NCBI GenBank assembly: GCA_023390115.1
Contig: JAEWDM010000035.1
Coordinates: forward strand, 62,001-126,000
DNA: 64,000 nucleotides
DNA from: Bacillota bacterium
GTDB taxonomy: Bacteria; Bacillota; Clostridia; Acetivibrionales; DSM-27016
Direction: 5' to 3'
Below, one piece after another: positions 1-8,700 of the stretch. The position numbers and the translations under genes were made by a program. Position 1 is the stretch's first letter. Each line of letters starts with the position of its first letter. The notes beneath the pieces were generated by a model. It was given only the letters and a program-made list of their open reading frames with translations, did no database searches and was not told where the DNA came from.

Positions 1-35
1 AAAAAAACGCCCGGCATATATTATTTGCCAGACGT
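1..35 (-). terminator. Rho-independent terminator after bofA
   Basis: On the minus strand a 10-bp stem (arms at 26-35 and 7-16, two G-U wobbles) with a 9-nt AT loop is followed directly by seven T residues. It lies just downstream of the bofA stop and probably ends the yaaL-bofA transcript. Confidence 0.8.
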
Positions 36-63
36 GCAAAATTTTTCATGGCAATTAATCGTA

Positions 64-336
64 CTATATGTTAAAAATAATTTTGATTATAACAAGAAAT
101 ATTACACCGGGTACACCAAGAAACCCTATTATTAATGCAGATATTATATTTAAAGGAAGGTGATATCCGAATGCGCTTCCTATAAAATTGATGAGAGCCA
201 GCACTATTCCCCCTATAACTGCATTAAATACAAGCTTAAAAACCATTTTAAGAGGAACCAGAAAGACTCTTCCAAGTATAAACAGAAACATTATACCTAC
301 AATGTAAGCAAACAATACTCCGTAATCCACACTCAT
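64..336 (-). CDS. bofA: BofA family pro-sigma-K processing inhibitor
   Basis: This 90-residue, almost wholly hydrophobic protein has the BofA layout. An N-terminal membrane span is followed by a short basic stretch (VPLKMVFKLVFNAVIGG), then the conserved Gly-rich hydrophobic tail containing NIISALIIGFLGVPGV. In Bacillus BofA sits in the forespore outer membrane and holds the SpoIVFB protease inactive until the sigma-K checkpoint. Its role in clostridia, where SpoIVFB and SpoIVFA are not always present, is less certain. It follows yaaL by 23 bp on the same strand, as in Bacillus, and a terminator lies directly downstream. A GGGAG sequence precedes the ATG closely. Confidence 0.85.
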   Translation of the reverse strand: MSVDYGVLFAYIVGIMFLFILGRVFLVPLKMVFKLVFNAVIGGIVLALINFIGSAFGYHLPLNIISALIIGFLGVPGVIFLVIIKIIFNI

Positions 337-359
337 ACACTCCCATTCCCCTCACCGGT

Positions 360-695
360 TTATTGAAAGGTTTGCTGCTTAATGTCAATACCCTCTATTC
401 TAATGCCTTTTTCCTTGGCCTTTTTTATATAGTATTCATATTTTACCTGGCATGCCTTGATTCTGTAAGCATAATAGTCTACCAGCTCATTCTCATCGGC
501 ATTTTCAAAATTCATATTTGCATTAATCCAATCCATCTTGGCATTTCTGATGCTTTGCAGCAGCTCTTCGTTTTCATTCGGGACATTTTCGGATAAAGCC
601 TGCGGTGCTTTAAAGCTGAATTTTTTCAAGATTCTTGCAAATAAACTGTCTTTATTCAGTTTTACATTATAATTTTTTTCAGGATTAGGCTGCAT
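360..695 (-). CDS. yaaL: YaaL-like DUF2508 family protein
   Basis: This is a 111-residue soluble, helical, charged protein. Its C-terminal half (residues about 45-105) matches the small DUF2508/YaaL family as I remember it, with motifs such as KMDWINANMNFENA and ELVDYYAYRIKACQVKYEYY. The family has no established function. It usually sits between recR and bofA. Here bofA follows, but recR is not upstream: a NUDIX gene is. The start has a clear ribosome site (GGGAG, 7 nt from the ATG). The N-terminal 40 residues look low in conservation. Confidence 0.75.
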   Translation of the reverse strand: MQPNPEKNYNVKLNKDSLFARILKKFSFKAPQALSENVPNENEELLQSIRNAKMDWINANMNFENADENELVDYYAYRIKACQVKYEYYIKKAKEKGIRIEGIDIKQQTFQ

Positions 696-855
696 GTAAA
701 TTCTCCCTATACTTTATAGATATATTAAAAGTATAAGCATAATTTACCATTTATATGCATTGCCTGGGAAAATTTCAGATATATATTCAACGGGTTTTAT
801 TTTAAGATAAGATTCTCCGATAAGAAGAAGAAATATATAATTGAATTTGACTTTC

Positions 856-1446
856 TTAATATGCTTTTGACTTCAAATATTCATATATTGCATTTGTGGT
901 GGCGTATCTGAACTTTCCCCAATCGGACCACTTTCCCGCAATATTATTCAGCAAATCGGCAACCTCCCCCAATTCATCCACTGTAACCTCTTTTATTTCG
1001 CTAACCTCATTGTCACTGGCATCAATAAGAAGCCTTCCTCCCATTTCCTCCAATATAAACAGGTAAGAATAAAACATAATAAATTTATTTCCATGCTCAA
1101 ACCTTATTTTCAACACACCTGCAAAGCTGCTCACTTTAACATCTATACCCAGCTCCTCACGGGTTTCTCTGAAAACAGCTTTTATAATATCCTCTCCATA
1201 CTGTATGCCTCCTGTAGGAATTCTGAATATGCCCTTGGGATATTCAGAGCAAGTGACTGTAATAATCTTATTGTTTGGCCTTAAAACACAAAAGACAACC
1301 TCTCCGCGCCTATCCTTCTCAATAGATTTTTTCATTTTATTAAAAAAACTGCTGTTTATATATTTTATTGTAATGTCCTGAGAACGCTGCTCTGCACCAA
1401 GCTCTTCACATATTTTCAGTAATTCATTCCGGTTAAATGTATTCAT
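856..1446 (-). CDS. NUDIX hydrolase
   Basis: This is a 196-residue NUDIX hydrolase, a family that cleaves nucleoside diphosphates linked to another group. The full Nudix box is visible at about residues 79-101: GG-x4-GE-x7-RE-x-REELGID fits G-x5-E-x7-REUxEExGU, including the metal-binding glutamates. The substrate cannot be read from sequence. A GTG twelve bases upstream is in frame, but it overlaps the GGAGG ribosome site, so the ATG at 1446 is the better start. The gene is monocistronic and divergent from the VanW gene. Confidence 0.85.
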   Translation of the reverse strand: MNTFNRNELLKICEELGAEQRSQDITIKYINSSFFNKMKKSIEKDRRGEVVFCVLRPNNKIITVTCSEYPKGIFRIPTGGIQYGEDIIKAVFRETREELGIDVKVSSFAGVLKIRFEHGNKFIMFYSYLFILEEMGGRLLIDASDNEVSEIKEVTVDELGEVADLLNNIAGKWSDWGKFRYATTNAIYEYLKSKAY

Positions 1447-1783
1447 CTCTACCTCCACTATGGGGACACATGTCCATTCATAGCTATATATTATTACCTT
1501 TATATTAATACTTTTTTATGATTTTTTCTATAACCTTGCACAATTCTTAATTTATATGTAACAATACTTAGAGAGCAACGGCAAAATTATATTTTCGCCT
1601 TGCTTAATATAAATATATTGAGTTTTTATTATAAAATTGCGATAATATAGATATGCTTTATATGGAACAAAAAAAATTTTTTTACGTCATATTTGTTTGA
1701 GTAAAGAAATTCTGCCGTTGTTCATAAAGCATTTATTTAAGAAAATATTGACAAAAGGCATTATAAATTGGAGTGTTTATTTA

Positions 1784-3664
1784 ATGGAGACAAGTGTGCA
1801 AAACATTGAACCGCAGAAAAAGCAGCCGTTTAAATTTATTTCCCGAAAAGTTATCGTAATATCGCTGATAACTTTTATTTTGCTAATGCTGGCAATAACT
1901 GCGCAGTTAGGCTATACCCTTTTAAATTCGGACAGGATATATAAGGGCGTATATATTAATGATATTTATGCCGGAAATTTATCCAAGGAGGAGCTAACTG
2001 AGATTTTAAGCCTCAAGTATCAAAAAAATCTCGAAGAATTGGAACTTGCTATAGTATGCAAGGGAATTTACAACAGCCTTCCGTTTTCCTCCGTCAATGC
2101 GGCCTATGACGTGAAAGCCGCTGTTGACTCAGCTTTCAATATAGGGAGAGAGGGAAGCCTTCTCAACAAGCTGGGTGATATACTGAAGGCACGCCATAAC
2201 GGCATAAAGCTTTCCATACCTGTTTTATTCAGCGAGGAAAAGGCAAATGAGGTGATACAATCCATTTACTCTAAAACTCTTGTTGATGTTAAGCAGGCCG
2301 ATTTTTCGATACAGGAGGATAAGCTGATAATACGGCCGGGGCATTCGGGAGAACACATAGACAGGAGCACGGCACTCCGTGAATTGACCGAAAGCATAAA
2401 AAACCTCAAAACAGACACTCTGGAAATACCCGTTGAAACTGTCTACCCCGACGCCGTAGATGTCGACGAACTGTACGGTAAGGTAACACGCAGGGCACAG
2501 GACGCATCCTTCAAGGTGGAAGACAACAAGCTTGAAATCATACCTGAGGTAATCGGCATAAGTGTGGATAAGAGCAAAATAGCTCAGGCAGTTTCCGAGT
2601 TGGAAAAGGGGCAGTCCTCCGAAAAAGTCGTGTCAATAAGCACTGAAAAGCCTAAAATAACTACGGCAGATGTGTATTCGCGTTTATTTAAGGATACGCT
2701 TTATACAATGAAAACTCACTTTAACACAAATACCGAAAACAACTTAAACAGAAGCCAGAATATAAAAATAGCCGCTTCTAAAATAAATGGTGTAATTCTC
2801 GCACCGGGTCAAATATTTTCCTTTAATGATACTGTTGGCAAAAGGACAGTTGACGCGGGCTATAAGGATGCATACATATATAAGTCGGGCAAGGTGGTAA
2901 GTGACCTTGCCGGCGGTATCTGCCAGGTTTCCTCCACATTGTACAATGCCGTACTGCACAGTGATCTTGAAGTGGTGGAGCGCAGAAACCATATGTTTTC
3001 GGTAGCTTATGTACCTGAAGGAAGGGATGCTACTGTTTTTTACGGCACCACCGATTTCAGATTCAAGAACTCTACAAAATGGCCCGTAAAAATAGATAGC
3101 CAGATAACCAAGGACAATTACCTTGTCTTCTCTCTGAAGGGCACAAATGAAAATCCAGGTAAAGTGGTAGAGTTTACATCTTCCAAGAGGAATGAAAAAC
3201 CTTTTGCTACCAATTATACCGACGATCCTAATCTCCCTGAAGGCACTACCAAGGTCATTCAGGAAGGTCATAACGGCTCTACGGTGGATACCTTCAAAAC
3301 TGTAAAGCAGGATGGAAAAGTCATTGAAAAGGTAAAGATAACCACAAGTGTCTACCAGCCTCTGGCGGAAGAGGTAGTAAGGGGAACCAAAAAGGTTCAA
3401 GCCAACCCCGCAGATAAAGACCCTTTTAAGGAAGGAAACACCGTTCCGGATAGTGAAAGGCAGGATGATGATTCAACGGATACAGACCCTGCACAAAACT
3501 CCGAGCCTGATAGCTCTCTGCCTGGTGAAGACTCAGACTCTATCGATAATACCGGAGGCCCGGAGGACATTCCCCTTGATCAGCTTCCCAGGCCCGACAT
3601 GGATGACGGCATCATTAATGACGGCGCTAATAATGATGGTGTAAATGCGGAAGAAACGGTTTGA
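1784..3664 (+). CDS. VanW family cell-envelope protein with G5 domain
   Basis: This protein of about 626 residues is probably anchored by an N-terminal membrane span (about residues 22-43) and faces outward. After the span come two repeats of the peptidoglycan-binding-like domain often paired with VanW (about 55-300). The VanW domain (about 310-440) includes ILAPGQIFSFNDTVGKRT and DLAGGICQVSSTLYNAVL. A G5-like segment follows (about 455-550), then an acidic Asp/Ser/Pro tail. VanW proteins occur in glycopeptide-resistance clusters and widely in clostridia, but their biochemical role is unknown. A TTG 29 codons upstream is in frame. I prefer the ATG at 1784 because GGAG lies 10 nt before it and it puts the span near the N-terminus. 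Confidence 0.85.
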   Translation: METSVQNIEPQKKQPFKFISRKVIVISLITFILLMLAITAQLGYTLLNSDRIYKGVYINDIYAGNLSKEELTEILSLKYQKNLEELELAIVCKGIYNSLPFSSVNAAYDVKAAVDSAFNIGREGSLLNKLGDILKARHNGIKLSIPVLFSEEKANEVIQSIYSKTLVDVKQADFSIQEDKLIIRPGHSGEHIDRSTALRELTESIKNLKTDTLEIPVETVYPDAVDVDELYGKVTRRAQDASFKVEDNKLEIIPEVIGISVDKSKIAQAVSELEKGQSSEKVVSISTEKPKITTADVYSRLFKDTLYTMKTHFNTNTENNLNRSQNIKIAASKINGVILAPGQIFSFNDTVGKRTVDAGYKDAYIYKSGKVVSDLAGGICQVSSTLYNAVLHSDLEVVERRNHMFSVAYVPEGRDATVFYGTTDFRFKNSTKWPVKIDSQITKDNYLVFSLKGTNENPGKVVEFTSSKRNEKPFATNYTDDPNLPEGTTKVIQEGHNGSTVDTFKTVKQDGKVIEKVKITTSVYQPLAEEVVRGTKKVQANPADKDPFKEGNTVPDSERQDDDSTDTDPAQNSEPDSSLPGEDSDSIDNTGGPEDIPLDQLPRPDMDDGIINDGANNDGVNAEETV

Positions 3665-3679
3665 GCGTAAGCAGTTAAA

Positions 3680-3724
3680 CAGAGAGAATTCCTAAAAAAG
3701 ACCGTAGGACAGGATTTCTCTCTG
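3680..3724. terminator. Terminator between convergent genes
   Basis: A 14-bp stem with one mismatch (arms 3680-3693 and 3711-3724) lies between the VanW gene and the convergent stress-protein gene. A T-run follows about 8 nt later at 3732-3737 on the plus strand. It could serve both directions. Confidence 0.6.
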
Positions 3725-3736
3725 CCTAAGGCTTTT

Positions 3737-4246
3737 TTAATAGTTTTCTACCTTTGACGCACCATTATTTCTAAGAATTGACGATACACTGTCTATTTTA
3801 TCCTCATCTGTCTTCATGCTGAACAGTATTTTCCCTGATTTTATGTCTGCTTCGTACTGCCTGCTTTTATTCTCAGGAATCCCTAAATCTACAAGTCCTC
3901 CCACTATCCCTCCTGTTACTGCGCCTGATATCAGACCTGTTATAGGACCCGCTGCCGCAATTATTCCAAGCCCCGGTATCACCATGCTTCCGGCTCCTAT
4001 AACAAGCCCCGCAAGTCCTCCCAGGATACCTCCTGTGACTACTCCGTCAGATATGTTATCGTTTACCTGTCCGTCATTTCTTCCCATGCTTGCTAATGTG
4101 CCCCCCGGACGGTCAATCTCCTGATCCTCTCCGTGCTTTGCCACAATAGATATGTCGTCGGTTTTCAATCCCCTGTCCTTTATCTGCCTTGCCGCACTCT
4201 CTGCATGATCATAATTATCAAAAATAGCTACAAGTGTCCTTGCCAT
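3737..4246 (-). CDS. General stress protein, YflT-like with Gly-rich hydrophobic core
   Basis: This is a 169-residue protein. Residues 1-40 (ARTLVAIFDNYDHAESAARQ and following) resemble the N-terminal fold of YflT/general stress protein 17M proteins. The middle (about 68-125) is a Gly/Ala/Ile-rich hydrophobic segment like those of bacterial glycine-zipper membrane proteins. The C-terminus returns to an alpha/beta repeat (KSGKILFSMKTDEDKIDSV). Such proteins are usually stress-induced and of unknown function. The ribosome site AGGAGGAG lies about 7 nt before the ATG. It appears to be a single-gene unit. Confidence 0.7.
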   Translation of the reverse strand: MARTLVAIFDNYDHAESAARQIKDRGLKTDDISIVAKHGEDQEIDRPGGTLASMGRNDGQVNDNISDGVVTGGILGGLAGLVIGAGSMVIPGLGIIAAAGPITGLISGAVTGGIVGGLVDLGIPENKSRQYEADIKSGKILFSMKTDEDKIDSVSSILRNNGASKVENY

Positions 4247-4406
4247 ATCGCTGCTCCTCCTTTATAATTTTATTATCTACAGTTATATTTTTAGTTAATA
4301 TCTCTTCATTTATTCTTAAGGACATGCCTAAAGTTTCAAAAAGCCTTTGTGAATTTTATATTTTTAGACGGCTGTTTTTAAAAAGTTAAATATACATCAA
4401 AAAAAC

Positions 4407-4436
4407 TTGTCATTTAATGTATATTTAATTTATAAT
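4407..4436 (+). promoter_or_regulatory. Sigma-A-type promoter
   Basis: TTGTCA at 4407-4412 and a perfect TATAAT at 4431-4436 are separated by 18 bp. They lie about 45 bp before the start of the membrane protein at 4480. Confidence 0.7.
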
Positions 4437-4479
4437 GGAGAGGTGACTTATCCTTTTATTTTAAACCGGGAGTATTTTT

Positions 4480-5001
4480 ATGCCTTCTCAAAAATTTATG
4501 TTAGTTTTATTTTTATTAGTAGTATTGCCTTTAGTAATTATATTTGCAAACCATGATGCTTTTTTTACATTTGTATCAATTATTATCATTGCAGATTCCC
4601 TCAAATTTATAGGATTTATATTTTCAGGCCATGCACATATCCCTGAAGAAAATAAAAATCCGGACAAAAACGATATGTCTGAAAAGCCAGACCGTAACGA
4701 CGATACCTCTTCAGATTTCAAAAGGCTTGATATAGGAATTCATGTCGCAAGAAATCTTATTGTAATATTATTTTACGTATACTGCTCATTATATATAAGC
4801 CTGTTTGTCTTAAAAATACTGACAGCCTTGATAATTTTATATCTTATACATGGAATAAATATAATTATTGCAAGCCGCAGTTTGACATCCTTCAAAAAAA
4901 ATGTAAAGCTTGAGGTTGCTGCAAAGTTTGTTGTAAGAATTATTTCAATATTTATTATAGCCGCCGTAGCTTATAATAAGTTTGTAAAAAATGTTTTATA
5001 G
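4480..5001 (+). CDS. Unknown five-span membrane protein
   Basis: I do not recognise this 173-residue protein. Hydrophobic segments lie at about residues 6-24, 28-49, 90-108, 110-131 and 148-166. A strongly polar linker (about 52-85, rich in Asp, Asn, Lys and Glu) separates the first two from the rest. A basic stretch (SFKKNVKLE) precedes the last span. A good promoter and a GGGAG ribosome site 7 nt before the ATG support expression. The gene stands alone between a stress gene and the long gltB leader. Confidence 0.65.
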   Translation: MPSQKFMLVLFLLVVLPLVIIFANHDAFFTFVSIIIIADSLKFIGFIFSGHAHIPEENKNPDKNDMSEKPDRNDDTSSDFKRLDIGIHVARNLIVILFYVYCSLYISLFVLKILTALIILYLIHGINIIIASRSLTSFKKNVKLEVAAKFVVRIISIFIIAAVAYNKFVKNVL

Positions 5002-5217
5002 TATATCAGTATCTAAAGGCCTGAACACAAAAGCCTCTCTTATCTTTAAATGCAAAGCATCCATGTACTTTAAAAGGTACAACAGAAGGGGTTTTTGCAA
5101 GAAACACCTCCATAAGCTGCAGTTTTTTTTATTTTTTTTATAATTGCTATTGAATGTAACAGATTCGCGTGTTATAATTATAGCACTAAATATGTACATT
5201 ACGCCAAATGTATCTGT

Positions 5218-5409
5218 TTATGATGCGAATAAGCATATTTTTTGAATAATTTTAGAGTGCGAAGAGGTACTCGAAGCTTTTTCCAAGACATACTCAATGA
5301 AGAGGGCAAGCGTCTTTGTTGTTATGTCTTTTTTGTATCCCAAATTTAAGGATACACAGTTTAAAATATATAATGCTCTTTTTGCAGGTTTAATTTGATA
5401 ATTATTCAT
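5218..5409 (-). CDS. Possible small ORF, 63 residues
   Basis: An uninterrupted minus-strand frame encodes 63 residues, including an amphipathic stretch (TTKTLALFIEYVLEKAS). It has only a weak ribosome site (AAGG about 15 nt from the ATG), and I recognise no family. It lies in the long region before gltB and may be chance or a remnant. Confidence 0.2.
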   Translation of the reverse strand: MNNYQIKPAKRALYILNCVSLNLGYKKDITTKTLALFIEYVLEKASSTSSHSKIIQKICLFAS

Positions 5410-5539
5410 TTTTTAGGTCTGACCTTTATTTATCATAATTAACTTACAGACCGGTGGAAAAATTTACGGGTTGAAAACCCTTAGGATGAATGAAATTATT
5501 ATATTGCGGGGGATGAATGTTTTTTAATGCTCATTGCAT

Positions 5540-5668
5540 AATTGGGAAAAGTGAGGATATAAGGATTTAATCAAGCTCTTGATATAAAAGCACATCAAAA
5601 ATTTTTCCTCAATTAAAAAACCCCTGAAAGCATGGCACTGATGCAGGAGGCCAAAACATGCCCCCTGC
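5540..5668 (+). promoter_or_regulatory. Structured leader of gltB
   Basis: The plus strand just upstream of gltB can fold into several stems. A long-range stem joins 5540-5550 with 5602-5614, with a bulge. It encloses a tight ATCAAG/CTTGAT hairpin at about 5570-5583. A second hairpin at 5643-5668 has an 8-bp stem with one mismatch. The second hairpin contains an AGGAGG that would otherwise serve a micro-ORF. I do not recognise a named riboswitch class. The rest of 5002-5539 holds no gene I can support beyond the weak 63-residue frame. Confidence 0.4.
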
Positions 5669-5678
5669 TTTAACATAA
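5658..5678 (+). CDS. Possible 6-residue leader peptide upstream of gltB
   Basis: An AGGAGG at 5645-5650 sits 7 nt before an ATG that opens the frame MPPALT and then a stop. The ribosome site is stronger than that of gltB itself (AAAGG, 9-10 nt from the ATG). Both the ribosome site and the start lie within the 5643-5668 hairpin. It is either a regulatory micro-ORF or a coincidence. Confidence 0.3.
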   Translation: MPPALT

Positions 5679-5713
5679 AAATATAACAATGAAGTTTAGA
5701 AAGGTTGCTTGAC

Positions 5714-8700
5714 ATGAAACATAACGGAATACCTCCTAAGCAGGGACTTTACGATCCTCAATTTGAACATGATGCATGCGGTATGGGTTTTGTGGTAAAT
5801 ATTAAGGGCATAAAATCCCACAAAATTGTACAGCAGGCATTGACCATCCTTGTTAATTTGTCTCATCGAGGCGGATGCGGCGCGGAAGCCAACAGTGGAG
5901 ATGGTGCGGGAATTCTCATTCAGATTCCCCATCTGTTTTTCAAAAAGGAATGTCTAAAATCAGGCATTGATTTGCCTTCGCCTGAGGAATATGGCGTTGG
6001 AATGGTATTTCTGCCATCCGATCCGGATAAGCGTTCAGCTATTGAAAAACTTTTTGAACGTATTGTTAAGGAAGAAGGACAAAATTTTTTGGGCTGGAGA
6101 GATGTTCCCATAAACGACTCCTCTGTAGGAGCGTCTGCTAAAGCCTGCATGCCCTTTATGCGCCAGGCCTTTATAGGCCGCAGTCCGGATTTAAAGGATT
6201 CAATGGCATTTGAAAGAAAACTTTATGTAATAAGAAAGCTCTGTGAAAAAAGTGCTATGGATAACAAAGAGCATTTTTATATTGCCAGTCTTTCATCTAA
6301 AACAATTGTATATAAAGGAATGCTTACCGCAGAACAGGTTGATTCCTTTTACACCGAGCTGGCAGATACTTCTGTGGAATCTGCGCTTGCGCTTGTGCAT
6401 TCCCGCTACAGCACAAATACTTTTCCGAGCTGGGAACGCGCACATCCCAACCGTTACCTGATTCATAACGGAGAGATTAATACCTTAAGGGGTAATGTAA
6501 ACTGGATGTCTGCCCGTCAGTCTATGCTTAAATCAGACTTATTCGGAGACGATATCTCAAAGATATTTCCTATTATTAATCCCGACGGAAGCGACTCCGC
6601 AATGTTTGATAACTGTACGGAGTTTCTTGCGCTGGCAGGGCGTTCGCTGCCACATGCCGTCATGATGATGATACCTGAGCCATGGTCAAACCATGAAAGC
6701 ATGAGTGATGAGAAAAAAGCCTTTTACGAGTATCATAGCTGCCTTATGGAACCATGGGACGGTCCTGCGGCCATGGGCTTCACAGACGGCTCTGTTGTCG
6801 GCGCCGTACTTGACAGGAACGGCTTGCGTCCCGCACGTTACTATGTTACAAAGGATGACCTTGTCATAATGGCATCAGAGGTTGGAGTTCTTGATATTGA
6901 GCCTGAGCGCGTACTTTGCAAGGAGCGTCTTCATCCGGGAAGAATGCTGCTTATAGATACTGTCGAGGGCAAAATTATAAATGATGACGAGCTTAAAGAA
7001 AAAATGTCGGCACAGCATCCCTACAGACAGTGGCTGAATGAAAATTTAATAACACTTGAGAAGCTTCCCGCCGCTCCTCAAACGGATAAACCCGATTACA
7101 GCACTACTATTATACGCCAAAAGGCCTTCGGCTATACCTATGAAGACCTTAAAACAGTAATAGGCCCTATGGCCAAGGATGGAATAGAGCAGATAGGAGC
7201 TATGGGAACCGATACTCCTCTTTCTGTGTTATCGGAAAAGCCTCAGCTTCTTTACACTTACTTTAAGCAGCTTTTTGCACAGGTAACCAATCCTCCTATC
7301 GATGCTCTTCGGGAGGAAATTATTACCGCAACCGAAACCATGATGGGAAGTGAAGGAGATTTATTAACTCCTACTCCTCAAAGCTGCCGGCAAATAAAGC
7401 TAAAATATCCTATTATAGACAACGGAGAGCTGTCTAAAATACTTAATATAGATAAAGAGGGCTTTAAGACTTGCCGCATTCCTATGCTTTTTAAGGTTTC
7501 CGAGGGTGAAAAGGGCCTTGAAGCGGCTCTTGAGGACATATTCAAAAGTGCCAGTGAGTTTATATCCCAAGGTTCAAACATACTTGTGCTCTCCGATAAG
7601 GGCATGAATAAGGACTATGCACCTATTCCTGCCTTGCTTGCAGTATCAGGGCTGCACCACCATCTTATCCGCGAGGGTACCCGTACACGCATAAGCATCG
7701 TTGTGGAAACAGGCGAAGCCCGTGAAGTGCACCATTTTGCGCTGCTTATAGGCTATGGAGCATCAGCAATTAACCCATACCTTGCATTTGAGAGTATAGA
7801 GTCTATGATAAGTGAGGGTATGCTTACCGATATCAAGCTTGATTATGCCATAAGTAAATATATAAAGGCCTCTGTAAAAGGTACTGTGAAAACATTATCC
7901 AAAATGGGTATTTCCACCATACAGAGCTACCAGGGCGCCCAGATTTTTGAAGCAATAGGCATCAAGCAGGAGGTTATAGACCGGTATTTCACAAAGACTC
8001 CATCCCGTATAGGCGGAATAGATTTGGCGATTATCGCCAATGAAGCAATAAAGCTTCACAATAGCGCCTTCAACAGCCGTGTGGCAGGAGAAGACACTCT
8101 TGAGTCAGGAGGCCATGCCCAATGGCGCAAAGACGGTGAATACCATATGTTTAATCCTGAAACAATTCATAAGCTTCAGTACGCATGCCGTACAAATAAT
8201 TATGAATTGTTTAAGGAATATTCGCATCTTTTAAATAATGAAAGCCAGAAGCTGTGTACCTTGCGTGGGCTTATGGATCTTAAGACCCTTGAAAATCCCA
8301 TACCCATAGATGAGGTTGAATCTGTTGAGTCCATATGCAAGCGCTTTAAGACAGGCGCTATGTCCTATGGCTCTATAAGCAAGGAAGCTCATGAGGCTAT
8401 GGCAATAGCCATGAACAGAATCGGAGGCAAGAGCAATACGGGTGAGGGCGGAGAAGACGTCAGCCGTTTTACTCCTGATCCCAATGGCGATTCGCGCTGC
8501 AGTGCAATAAAGCAGGTAGCCTCAGGCCGTTTTGGTGTTACAAGCCACTATCTGGTGAATGCAAAAGAGATTCAAATAAAGATGGCTCAAGGTGCAAAGC
8601 CTGGTGAAGGCGGTCAGCTTCCCGGACGAAAGGTATATCCGTGGGTTGCCAAGGTAAGGCACTCAACTCCAGGTGTAGGGCTTATATCTCCACCGCCCCA

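Noticed and set aside
2744..3400. Minus-strand frame of 218 residues opposite the VanW gene
   Set aside because: It is an antisense shadow; the VanW domain motifs are on the plus strand.
4996..5199. Minus-strand frame of 67 residues after the unknown membrane protein
   Set aside because: It has no ribosome site and no recognisable features.
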